Assembly: GCA_965200535.1 (NCBI GenBank)
Contig: CBDAUF010000002.1
Coordinates: 1,364,001-1,428,000 of the forward strand
Length of the DNA stretch: 64,000 bases
Direction of reading: 5' to 3'
From: MPNO01 sp965200535
GTDB taxonomy: Bacteria > Pseudomonadota > Alphaproteobacteria > MPNO01
A program made the position numbers and the translations under genes. Of this stretch, positions 33,127-41,418 are shown piece after piece. Every line of letters starts with the position of its first letter. The stretch's first letter is position 1. The notes below the pieces were generated by a model, which was given only the letters and a program-made list of their open reading frames with translations, was not told the origin of the DNA and made no database searches.

Positions 33127-34515
33127 CTATTCGGCCTTGTCGGCCGCCGGCACGACGCCGAGCGTCCTGAGCTTGCGATAGAGCGCCGAGCGTTCCATCC
33201 CGACGAATTCGGCGGTGCGCGCGACATTGCCGCCGAAACGGTCGACCTGCGCGATCAGGTAGTCCCGCTCGAATCGTTCGCGCGCCTCGCGCAGCGGCAG
33301 CCCCATCGTCTCCCCTCCGTTGTCGCGGCCCAGCCGACCGGAGGCGTCGGTCGAGATCTCCGACGGCAGCATGTCCGACCGGACCGGATCGGACGAATCA
33401 CCCGGAGCCATGATCAATATCCATTCCACGGCGTTGCGAAGCTGGCGGACATTGCCCGGCCATTCGTAAGCCTGAAGCACCGCCAGCGCATCTTCCGCGA
33501 GATCCCGGGGCGCCATGCCGTTCTCCGCCGCCGTCCGCTTCGCGAAATGGCGAAACAGCAGCGGGATGTCTTCGCGCCGCGAAGACAGGGCGGGAACATC
33601 GACCGGCACCACGTTGAGGCGGTAGTAAAGATCCCTCCGGAACCGGCCGGCCGATATTTCGCGGTCGAGATCCCGGCTGGTGGTGGCGATGACCCTGGTG
33701 TCGACGTCGATCCTGGCGTTGCCGCCGACGCGAACGAATGACCGCTCCTGCAGAGCGCGGACGATCTTGCCCTGGGTTTCGAGGGGCATGTCGGAGACCT
33801 CGTCCAGCAGGAGGGTTCCGCCGTGCGCCTCCTCGAACGTACCGGGACGGGTCATCAATCCGCTTCCCCTGGCGGAGCCGAACAGCTCGATTTCCGCGCG
33901 CTCCGGTGTCACCGTGGCGCAGTTGAGCACGACGAAAGGGCCGTTCCGGCGCGGCGAACACGCGTGAAGCGCGCGCGCCGCCACCTCCTTGCCCGAGCCC
34001 GGAGGACCGGTAATCAGCACCCGGCTGCCGGTTGGCCCGACCCGGTCTATCACTCCCCGAAGAGCGAGGATGGCCTGCGAGTCGCCAACCATGGACCAGT
34101 CCGCGCCCGCGCGCTCTCGGAGCAGGGCGTTTTCGCGCTCGAGCCGGGCGGCGTCGACCGCGTGCTTCGCGGTCAGCAGCAGACGGTCGATCTTGAAGGG
34201 TTTCTCGACAAAGTCGTATGCCCCGAGCTTGATCGCCTTGACCGCGGTCTCGATGGTGCCGTGGCCGCTGATCATCACCACCGGAATCTCGGGGTACCGC
34301 GTCTTGACGAGTTCGAGCAGTTCGAGGCCGTCGCGGTCGTCGTTGCGGAGCCAGATATCGAGAAGGAGCAGGTGGGGCCGTCGTTCCTCGATGAGATCGA
34401 GCGCCGTGGACGTGTCGGCGGCGGACCGGCAGCGATAGCCTTCATCCTCGAGAATATCGGCCGCGAGCCGGCGAATATCCGCTTCGTCGTCGACGATGAG
34501 GGCTTCAATCTGCAC
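33127..34515 (-). CDS. ntrX: Two-component response regulator NtrX (sigma54-type AAA+)
   Basis: The 462-residue regulator has a receiver domain with phospho-acceptor D53 (LLDIWLRND), an AAA+ domain with Walker A GPPGSGKEVAAR and GGTLLLDEVSDMP, and a C-terminal Fis-type helix-turn-helix (GNVARTAEFVGMERSALYRKL). The sigma54-contact GAFTGA loop is missing: the segment reads ELFGSARGSGLMTRPGTFEEA, as is common in NtrX, so activation of sigma54 promoters is doubtful. GTG 34515 overlaps the ntrY stop by 11 bases, giving the family N-terminus (VQIEALIVDDE). It responds with NtrY to nitrogen and redox or envelope conditions in other alphaproteobacteria. Confidence 0.93.
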   Translation of the reverse strand: MQIEALIVDDEADIRRLAADILEDEGYRCRSAADTSTALDLIEERRPHLLLLDIWLRNDDRDGLELLELVKTRYPEIPVVMISGHGTIETAVKAIKLGAYDFVEKPFKIDRLLLTAKHAVDAARLERENALLRERAGADWSMVGDSQAILALRGVIDRVGPTGSRVLITGPPGSGKEVAARALHACSPRRNGPFVVLNCATVTPERAEIELFGSARGSGLMTRPGTFEEAHGGTLLLDEVSDMPLETQGKIVRALQERSFVRVGGNARIDVDTRVIATTSRDLDREISAGRFRRDLYYRLNVVPVDVPALSSRREDIPLLFRHFAKRTAAENGMAPRDLAEDALAVLQAYEWPGNVRQLRNAVEWILIMAPGDSSDPVRSDMLPSEISTDASGRLGRDNGGETMGLPLREARERFERDYLIAQVDRFGGNVARTAEFVGMERSALYRKLRTLGVVPAADKAE

Positions 34516-36760
34516 TGGCGTGCGCCTCCGAAACGCTCTCGCCGGACCCGACGGGTACTGCGGCACCCCGTCCGTGCCGCGGGAAGATCAGGCTGACCCG
34601 TGCGCCGCCGGCCGGCGCGGCTCCGAGTACTACGTCGCCCCCGTGGTCTTCCATGATCTTTTTCACGATGGCGAGCCCGAGTCCGGTGCCCTTTTCGCGT
34701 GTCGTCACGTAGGGCTCGGTCAGCCGAGCCGGTGCGCTTGCCGGCAATCCGCGGCCGTTGTCTTCCACTGCCACCACCGCGCGTTGCTCCCGTTCCTCGA
34801 CAGAGACCGAGATGCGGCCCGGTCGGGCATCCTCTCCGAGCGCGTCGATCGCCTCGACGGCGTTCTTGAGCAGGTTGGCAAGCGCGCGCGCCACCAGCCC
34901 GGCATCGCATCTCACGATCAGCGGCTCGGCGGGGAACGCCGTTTCGAACCCGATCTCCGGATGCGCCTCCCGATAGAGCGCAAGCTCGACCCGGCAGAGG
35001 TCGGCGATGTCCCTGGGTTCGAGAACCGCGGCCGGCATGCGGGCGAAGGCGGAGAACTCGTCGACCATCCTGCCGATGTCGGCGACGTGCCTGACGATGG
35101 TCTCGGTATAGTCGTCGAAGGATTCGGGATCGCTGCGGATCTCGCCAAGATATTTGCGCCGCAGCCGTTCGGCCGAGAGCTGGATCGGCGTCAGCGGGTT
35201 CTTGATCTCGTGGGCGATACGGCGGGCGACATCGGACCACGCGGCTTTCCGCTGGGCGGCCACGAGTTCGGTGATGTCGTCGAAGGTGACGACGAAACCC
35301 GCGACCGTTTGGTCCTCGAGATCGGCGACGACCCGGACCACGAGGGTTCGCGTGCCGCCGTCATGCGGGAGCGCGATTTCCGTCTCCGTTATCCGGCCGG
35401 GCCGCGCCTGCGCTTCGGCGAGCGGAATGGCCATATCGGGCACGAGGGCGGCGAGCGGGCGCCCCATGCAGCGGTCGAGATCCTGCGACAGGAGTTCGGA
35501 AGCCAGACGGTTGGCGATGTTGACGCGCCCCGCGCGGTCCAGCCCGACCACCCCGGCCGACACGCCGGACAACACGGTCTCGATGAAATGGCGCCGGGCG
35601 TCGAGTTGACGGTTGGCGTCGAGCAGGTCCCCCCTCTGGGCCTCAAGTTGATATGTCATCCGGTTGAATGCCTTGGTGAGGGAATTGATCTCGTCGTCGA
35701 CGGCGCTCTCCTCGATCCGGGTCGACAGATCGCCGCCGCGCACGCGCTCGGCAGCCGCGGCCAGCGCGGTGATCGGCCCCGTGAGCCGGGTCGCGAAGGT
35801 CAGCCCCACCCAGACCGCGGCCATCAGCAACAGCAGGGCCACCAGGACGAACATCATCGCAAACGTGATTTCGAAGGTTTGCCGCTGTCCCTCGAGCGAC
35901 TGGTACTGGGCGACCGCCTGCCGGGCGCGGGCGATGTGATCGAGCACGCGGGGTTCGACGAAACGGCTGATGTGGAGGAAGGCGTTGATGATGCTGTCGA
36001 GCTTGACGACGGCGCGTATACGGTCCTCCGATTCGCTGGTGAGCACCACCAGTTCGCCGCGCTTCGCTTCCTCGATCACCCAGGGCGGAACCGGCTCCCG
36101 GTGGAGCACGTAGCTCAGGTTCCAGTGGGCGATCACCCGCCCCGTTTCATCGAAGACATAGGCCTCGCTCAAATTCCGCAGCACGCCCTGGGCCGCCATC
36201 ATCTGGTCGAACCTGACGGGCTCGGCCCACAACAGCGATGCCTCCCGGTTGACGTCGCGCGCCATCGCCAGAACGTCGCCGCGGATCACCTTGCGATGCT
36301 CGTGCAAGTAGGATTCCGCAACGATGGAGGCTTCCTGGAGGGCTGTCTGAACTCGGTCGCTGAACCAGGACTGGACGCCCAGGCTGAAGAAGACGGCGGA
36401 AAAGACGGAGACGATGATCGCCGGGATCAGTGCGATCAGGCTGAACCAGAGCACCAGCCGGCCGTGCAGTTTGGCGCCGATGGAGCCGCGCCGACGGTCG
36501 ATCCAGATACGCACCAGCCGTCTTGCGACGATCGCCCCGAGCGCGAGGAACAGAACCAGATCGATGTTGAGCAAGACCAGCAGCGCACGCGGATCGTTGC
36601 CCATGGGAAGCGAGCCCGAGAGCGCCGCGTAGGTAACGAGCGCGGAGCCGAGCGAGGCCACCGCCAGCAGCACCGACAGGTTTCGCCGGAGCCGCCGCCC
36701 CGACCATCCGAACAACCGGCCGGTTCCGGCCGTACCCAGCACTGCCGATCTATTCGCCAT
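34505..36760 (-). CDS. ntrY: Sensor histidine kinase NtrY
   Basis: The 751-residue inner-membrane kinase has several N-terminal hydrophobic segments (about residues 25-115) and a further one near 290-310, with a periplasmic domain between. HAMP (TRLTGPITALAAAAERV) and PAS domains follow, then the dimerisation/phospho-acceptor H517 (AHEIKNPLTPIQLS) and the ATPase motifs NLLKNAVEAID, VEDNGRGLP and EKGTGLGLAIVKKI. ATG 36760 was chosen because the open frame continues upstream for 316 codons only through antisense ispDF DNA. The usual neighbours dusB-ntrB-ntrC are absent; divergent ispDF begins 244 bases away. Confidence 0.93.
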   Translation of the reverse strand: MANRSAVLGTAGTGRLFGWSGRRLRRNLSVLLAVASLGSALVTYAALSGSLPMGNDPRALLVLLNIDLVLFLALGAIVARRLVRIWIDRRRGSIGAKLHGRLVLWFSLIALIPAIIVSVFSAVFFSLGVQSWFSDRVQTALQEASIVAESYLHEHRKVIRGDVLAMARDVNREASLLWAEPVRFDQMMAAQGVLRNLSEAYVFDETGRVIAHWNLSYVLHREPVPPWVIEEAKRGELVVLTSESEDRIRAVVKLDSIINAFLHISRFVEPRVLDHIARARQAVAQYQSLEGQRQTFEITFAMMFVLVALLLLMAAVWVGLTFATRLTGPITALAAAAERVRGGDLSTRIEESAVDDEINSLTKAFNRMTYQLEAQRGDLLDANRQLDARRHFIETVLSGVSAGVVGLDRAGRVNIANRLASELLSQDLDRCMGRPLAALVPDMAIPLAEAQARPGRITETEIALPHDGGTRTLVVRVVADLEDQTVAGFVVTFDDITELVAAQRKAAWSDVARRIAHEIKNPLTPIQLSAERLRRKYLGEIRSDPESFDDYTETIVRHVADIGRMVDEFSAFARMPAAVLEPRDIADLCRVELALYREAHPEIGFETAFPAEPLIVRCDAGLVARALANLLKNAVEAIDALGEDARPGRISVSVEEREQRAVVAVEDNGRGLPASAPARLTEPYVTTREKGTGLGLAIVKKIMEDHGGDVVLGAAPAGGARVSLIFPRHGRGAAVPVGSGESVSEAHASAD

Positions 36761-37004
36761 ATCGTATCGAACCGATAACCTGCCTGCGTTCGGCGGCAGC
36801 GTTCTCCGCATGCAGGGGCATCCTATTCCTCGTGCTCCCGCAGTGTCGAGATGGGGTCGGGCAATCCAGAACCGGATCGCGCCGCGGCCCGCTCCGGAGG
36901 TTTCCCGATCGATTCGGCGCCGGGAGCCCGACGGGGTCGCCCGCGGCAGTTGGCAATCGAATTGCCGCCGACTAGGGTCTCGCCGACAACCTCGCGGGTA
37001 CGAC

Positions 37005-38171
37005 ATGACCGGGTGCGTCGCATTGATCCTCGCCGGCGGGCGCGGCACGCGCCTCGGCGCCGCAGTTCCCAAGCAGTACCTTCCGCTCGGCGGCGGCTCG
37101 GTGCTGCGCCGCGCCGTGAACTGCTTTGCCGAACATGCCGCTGTCGACGCGGTACGCGTCGTGATCGGTGCAGAGGACCGGGAAGCCTGCGGGGACGCGC
37201 TCGCGGGTCTCGATCTTCTCGACCCGGTGGCCGGCGGCGCAACCCGCCAGGAATCGGCGCGTCTCGGGCTGGAAAGCCTCGCCCCCGCTGCGCCGGATAC
37301 CGTGCTGATACACGATGCGGCGCGCCCTTTCGCCGATTCGGAGACGATTTCGCGCGTTCTTGCCGCACTCGAGAGCCACCCGGCCGCCCTCCCCGCGGTC
37401 CCGGTCAGCGACACGCTGAAGCGCGAACGGTCGGCGGCGGATGCGCGTCTCGTCGGGGAAACGGTGGACCGCGCGGGGTTGTGGTCGGCGCAGACGCCGC
37501 AGGGTTTTCGTTTCGCGGAAATTCTCGCGGCGCACCGGGCCGCCGCGGGCCTCGCCTTGACCGACGATGCCGCGGTTGCCGAACATGCCGGGCTCGATGT
37601 GGCGCTGGTGTCCGGCAGCGAGGCGAATTTCAAGGTGACGACCGGCAGGGATCTGGAGCGCGCGCGGCGCTGGCTCGCGGACGGCCGGGTCGAGCACAGA
37701 ACCGGCACCGGGTTCGACGTTCACAGGTTCGGCGATGGAAACGGGGTCATCCTCTGCGGCGTCGAGATACCGCACGACCGGGCTCTCATCGGGCATTCGG
37801 ACGCCGATGTCGGAATGCATGCGCTGACCGACGCGCTCCTCGGCGCGATTGCCGAGGGGGATATCGGCAGCCACTTCCCCCCGTCCGACCCTCGCTGGCG
37901 CGGCGAATCGTCGGCGACCTTCCTGCGTCATGCCGCAGAGCTCGTGCGGGGCCGCGGCGGTGAGGTCGCCAACCTCGATCTCACCCTGATATGCGAAGCG
38001 CCGAAGATCGGGCCGCACCGGGCGGCGATGATTCGCTGCCTGGCCGAGATTCTCGCGATCGAGCCCGGCCGAATCGGCATCAAGGCCACGACCACCGAAG
38101 GCCTCGGCTTTACCGGGCGCGGCGAAGGAATCGCCGCCCAGGCCGTCGCGACGGTTCGTCTCCCGGCCTGA
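37005..38171 (+). CDS. ispDF: Bifunctional IspD/IspF (MEP pathway)
   Basis: The 388-residue fusion performs two steps of the non-mevalonate isoprenoid pathway. The N-terminal IspD half has LILAGGRGTRLGAAVPKQYLPLGG and HDAARPF; the C-terminal IspF half has RTGTGFDVHRFGDG (metal Asp and His), GHSDADVGMHALTDALLGA and KATTTEGLGFTGRGEGI. The fusion is a standard alphaproteobacterial trait. ATG 37005 gives the normal IspD start. pgpA follows after 6 bases. Confidence 0.97.
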   Translation: MTGCVALILAGGRGTRLGAAVPKQYLPLGGGSVLRRAVNCFAEHAAVDAVRVVIGAEDREACGDALAGLDLLDPVAGGATRQESARLGLESLAPAAPDTVLIHDAARPFADSETISRVLAALESHPAALPAVPVSDTLKRERSAADARLVGETVDRAGLWSAQTPQGFRFAEILAAHRAAAGLALTDDAAVAEHAGLDVALVSGSEANFKVTTGRDLERARRWLADGRVEHRTGTGFDVHRFGDGNGVILCGVEIPHDRALIGHSDADVGMHALTDALLGAIAEGDIGSHFPPSDPRWRGESSATFLRHAAELVRGRGGEVANLDLTLICEAPKIGPHRAAMIRCLAEILAIEPGRIGIKATTTEGLGFTGRGEGIAAQAVATVRLPA

Positions 38172-38177
38172 CGAAGA

Positions 38178-38675
38178 ATGTCCGGTCCGGCGGACAGGCG
38201 CGCGCCGTTTTCCCCCGCCTGGCGCGACGCGCCGACGTTCGTCGCCACATTCGGCGGGATCGGCCTGATTCCCGGCGCGCCTGGCACCTGGGGCTCGCTG
38301 GCCGCGCTCCCCGTCGCCTGGGCCGTCCTGGACCGTCTCGGGCCCTGGGCGCTCGCCGCCGCCGCGGTTGCGGTGTTCATGCTCGGCTGGTGGGCTGCCG
38401 CGCGGGTCGCGCAAGACAGCGGGATCGACGACCCCAGCCCCGTCGTCATCGACGAGGTCGCGGGCCAGTTCGTCGCGCTCGTTCCGGCGACGGCGGACCT
38501 CTGGGAATTTGCCCTCGGCTTCGCCCTGTTTCGCCTTGCCGACATTGCAAAACCCTGGCCGGCATCCTGGGCGGACCGAAGACTCAAGGGCGGGCTGGGG
38601 GTGATGGCGGATGACATCGCCGCCGGGGTCTATGCAGCCGCCGGGTTGCTGATTGTCGGGGAAGCGTTGGCATGA
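38178..38675 (+). CDS. pgpA: Phosphatidylglycerophosphatase A
   Basis: The 165-residue membrane protein dephosphorylates phosphatidylglycerophosphate. Diagnostic stretches are GGIGLIPGAPGTWGSLAALP, VVIDEVAGQF and MADDIAAGVYA with the conserved acidic pair; several hydrophobic segments lie between. It sits six bases after ispDF and overlaps cinA by four bases (ATGA), so the three are one operon. Confidence 0.93.
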   Translation: MSGPADRRAPFSPAWRDAPTFVATFGGIGLIPGAPGTWGSLAALPVAWAVLDRLGPWALAAAAVAVFMLGWWAAARVAQDSGIDDPSPVVIDEVAGQFVALVPATADLWEFALGFALFRLADIAKPWPASWADRRLKGGLGVMADDIAAGVYAAAGLLIVGEALA

Positions 38676-39157
38676 CGGACGAAATCCTGCGGGTATCCGC
38701 CATGGTGCTCGAGCGTTGCCGATCGGCGGGGATGATGGTGGCCACGGTCGAATCCTGCACCGGCGGGCTGCTTGCCGGCGCGCTCACCGCGGTCGCCGGA
38801 TCGTCTGACGTGGTCGAACGCGGTCTGGTCACCTACACCAACGAAGCCAAGAGCGACCTCGCATCGGTTCCGGCGGAACTGATCGAGGCGCATGGCGCGG
38901 TGAGCGAGGACGTCGCCCGCGCCATGGCGGAAGGCGGACTGGCAAACAGCCGCGCCGATATCGCCGTCGGCATCACCGGGGTCGCGGGGCCCGGCGGCGG
39001 GACCGCGGCCAAACCGGTCGGCCGCGTCCATATCGCGGCCGCACGCCGGGGCGGGCGCACGCTCCACCGGCGTTTTCTCTTTTCGGGCGACCGGACGACG
39101 ATCCGCGAAGCATCGGTTCTGGCCGCGATGGCGCTGATCGAGCGTCTCGTTCGGTGA
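38672..39157 (+). CDS. pncC: Nicotinamide-nucleotide amidohydrolase (CinA C-terminal domain, PncC)
   Basis: The 161-residue protein is the stand-alone CinA C-terminal domain that deamidates nicotinamide mononucleotide in NAD recycling. ATVESCTGGLLAGALT holds the catalytic Ser, and VGITGVAGPGGGTAAKPVG is the second signature. The competence-related N-terminal domain of full CinA is lacking. It overlaps pgpA and, by GTGA, the next gene. Confidence 0.93.
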   Translation: MTDEILRVSAMVLERCRSAGMMVATVESCTGGLLAGALTAVAGSSDVVERGLVTYTNEAKSDLASVPAELIEAHGAVSEDVARAMAEGGLANSRADIAVGITGVAGPGGGTAAKPVGRVHIAAARRGGRTLHRRFLFSGDRTTIREASVLAAMALIERLVR

Positions 39158-40011
39158 GGCGGAGCCGCCTCGTCGGCGTCGATTTCTCGGGTGCGCGCGA
39201 CGCCGGCGACCGCATCTGGCTTGCTGTCGCCACCCGGGACGGCGGCCGGGTTGCGCTCGACAGTTGCCGGCCGGCGCGCACCCTCGCCGGCGGCGGGAAG
39301 GACCGCGACGCGGCGCTCGCCGCTCTGGCGGAGTTCCTGTCGCGGGAACGCCGCGCGGTCGCGGGGCTCGATTTTCCCTTCGGCCTCCCCGCAGGTCTCG
39401 TTGCCGAAGCGCGATGGGAGGATTTTCTCCGCGCCTTTCCCGAACGTTATCCCGACGCCGAGTCCTTTCGGGCCGCGTGTATGAGAGGCGGCGCCGGGCG
39501 CGAACTCAGGCGGCGCACCGACGATACCGCGCGGGTTCCCTTCTCGGCCTACAACCTCCGGCTCTACCGTCAAACCTATTTCGGGATCGCGAAGGTGCTT
39601 CGGCCGCTGGTCGAATCGGACGCTGCGCGTGTCGCCCCGATGCAGGCGCCCGCTTCGGGCAAGGTGCTCCTTGCCGAGATCTGTCCCGCCTCGCTTCTCA
39701 AGGGACTCAACCTCTGCAGGCCTTACAAGGGCCGGGCCGGGCGCTTGCAGGAGAATCGGAACAGGATAGTAACTGCATTGATCGACAGCGGTTTGCTGGT
39801 CGAGCCTGCGAAACCCCTGCGCGAGACGATGGTGGAGAACCGGGGCGGCGACGCGCTCGATGCAGTGCTCGCCGCGATAGCGGCCGCAGGGGTCCCCGGC
39901 AGTTACGCCGCGGCGCCCGACGCAGTCGAGCGCATCGAGGGCAGGGTCTATTTCCGAAGCGCTGACAGGGCTCCCTTCTGCAGCACCTCGGCATTGGGAT
40001 CCTCGCCGTAG
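39154..40011 (+). CDS. DUF429-like predicted RNase-H-fold protein
   Basis: I recognise this 285-residue protein only as resembling the DUF429/predicted nuclease group: it begins RSRLVGVDFSGARDAG, an actin/RNase-H-like first strand with acidic residue, then GLDFPFGLP and, near the end, GGDALDAVLAAIAA, where further acidic residues stand in this fold. The cellular role is unknown. GTG 39154 overlaps the pncC stop, so it is translated as the last gene of the ispDF operon. Its 3' end runs 64 bases into the convergent coq10-type gene. Confidence 0.6.
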   Translation: MRRSRLVGVDFSGARDAGDRIWLAVATRDGGRVALDSCRPARTLAGGGKDRDAALAALAEFLSRERRAVAGLDFPFGLPAGLVAEARWEDFLRAFPERYPDAESFRAACMRGGAGRELRRRTDDTARVPFSAYNLRLYRQTYFGIAKVLRPLVESDAARVAPMQAPASGKVLLAEICPASLLKGLNLCRPYKGRAGRLQENRNRIVTALIDSGLLVEPAKPLRETMVENRGGDALDAVLAAIAAAGVPGSYAAAPDAVERIEGRVYFRSADRAPFCSTSALGSSP

Positions 40012-40430
40012 AGGTGTGCCGCCCGGTCCAGGAACGCAGCGACGCTGCGCCGGAAAACCTCGTTGAACAACGGCCCCATGATCTTGCGCAGCAGCATCGA
40101 TTTGAGCTCGAAATCGATAAAGAAGTCGATCAGACAGCCCTCATTCTTGGGAGAGAAGCGCCAGGTGCTGTTAAGGTATTTGAACGGTCCGTCGAAATAG
40201 ACGATGTTGATCCGTTCGACGGGATCGAGCGTCACCCGGGAAATAAAGGCTTCGCTGATCATCTTGAACCCGACATGGAGGTCGACGTTGAGCACGTTCT
40301 CTTCGCGCTTGATGATCCGGCTGCTCGTACACCAGGGCAGGAACGTCGGATAACTCTCGACATCGGCAACCAGATCGTACACTTGGCTCGGTTCGTAGGA
40401 GGCGTAGCGGGCTTCAGTGTGGGTCGGCAT
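39948..40430 (-). CDS. Coenzyme Q-binding START-domain protein (COQ10/RatA family)
   Basis: The 160-residue START-fold protein matches COQ10/RatA: YEPSQVYDLVADVESYPTFLPWC, FDGPFKYLNSTWRF and VFRRSVAAFLDRAAHLYG are characteristic. In alphaproteobacteria and mitochondria this family binds ubiquinone and supports respiration; some enterobacterial members are called ribosome-association toxins, which is less likely here. It lies 4 bases after lipA at the end of the pdh-lpd-lipA block, an association with respiration conserved in the group. Confidence 0.87.
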   Translation of the reverse strand: MPTHTEARYASYEPSQVYDLVADVESYPTFLPWCTSSRIIKREENVLNVDLHVGFKMISEAFISRVTLDPVERINIVYFDGPFKYLNSTWRFSPKNEGCLIDFFIDFELKSMLLRKIMGPLFNEVFRRSVAAFLDRAAHLYGEDPNAEVLQKGALSALRK

Positions 40431-40434
40431 GGCG

Positions 40435-41391
40435 TCAGCCTCCTTTCGGTCCGCGCTGTGCGCGGCGGGCGGTACGAAGATCTTCGAAATCGCGGTCGGC
40501 GTGGTAGGACGAACGGGTGAGAGGGTTCGCCGAAACCATCAGGAATCCCTTGCCCGTCGCCATCGCCGCCAGATTCTCGAACTCTTCGGGCGTCCAGAAA
40601 CGGTCGATCGGATGATGCTTCGGGGTCGGCTGCAGATACTGCCCGATGGTGAGAAAATCGACGTCGGCCGAGCGCAGGTCGTCCATCACCTGGTGGACCT
40701 CCTCCCTGCTTTCCCCGAGGCCGACCATCAAGCCCGATTTGGTGAAGATCGAGCAATCCGCCTGTTTTACCTTGTCCAGAAGCTTCAGTGAATGGAAGTA
40801 CCGTGCGCCGGGGCGCACCGCGGGGTAGAGCCTCGGCACGGTCTCCAGGTTGTGGTTGAAGACGTCCGGCCGGGCATCGATCACCTGCTCGATGGCCCCG
40901 CTTTTCCTCAGGAAGTCAGGCGTCAGCACCTCGATCGTGGTCTTCGGCGTGAGCTGCCGGATATTTGCGATGACACGGACGAAGTGCCCTGCCCCGCCGT
41001 CTTCGAGGTCGTCGCGGTCGACCGAGGTGACGACCACATGGCGCAAACCCAGCCGGGCGACCGCTTCCGCGACCCGTTCCGGTTCGTGGGGATCGAGGCG
41101 GTCCGGCAGCCCGGTGGCGACGTTGCAGAACGCGCACGCACGGGTGCAGACGCTGCCGAGGATCATGAAGGTCGCGTGGCGTTCGGCCCAGCACTCGCCG
41201 ATATTGGGACAGGCGGCTTCTTCGCAGACCGTCGTCAGGCCGAGGCCCCGGATCACCTTGCGGGTTTCGCCGAAGGCGGAAGAAACCGGCGCCCTGACCC
41301 GGATCCAACTCGGTTTGCGCGGAATAGGATTGTCGCTCCGCCCCACCTTCTCCGGGTGTCGGATCGTCGCGGTCTGCGGGGCGCTGCTCAT
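40435..41391 (-). CDS. lipA: Lipoyl synthase
   Basis: The 318-residue radical-SAM enzyme inserts two sulfurs into octanoyl groups on lipoyl domains. The auxiliary cluster ligands are C56, C61 and C67 (CEEAACPNIGEC), and the SAM cluster is C82, C86, C89 (CTRACAFC); the C-terminal RSSYHA serine ligand motif is also present. ATG 41391 was chosen over TTG 41400. It directly follows lpdA, so the enzyme that modifies the dehydrogenase complex is made with it. Confidence 0.96.
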   Translation of the reverse strand: MSSAPQTATIRHPEKVGRSDNPIPRKPSWIRVRAPVSSAFGETRKVIRGLGLTTVCEEAACPNIGECWAERHATFMILGSVCTRACAFCNVATGLPDRLDPHEPERVAEAVARLGLRHVVVTSVDRDDLEDGGAGHFVRVIANIRQLTPKTTIEVLTPDFLRKSGAIEQVIDARPDVFNHNLETVPRLYPAVRPGARYFHSLKLLDKVKQADCSIFTKSGLMVGLGESREEVHQVMDDLRSADVDFLTIGQYLQPTPKHHPIDRFWTPEEFENLAAMATGKGFLMVSANPLTRSSYHADRDFEDLRTARRAQRGPKGG

Positions 41392-41418
41392 CGCTGGCAA
41401 CCGCTCCGACAGGCCGGG

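Noticed and set aside
34496..36778. 760-codon open frame antisense to ntrY
   Set aside because: The minus strand encodes a textbook NtrY kinase over the same bases; the plus-strand product has no family features.
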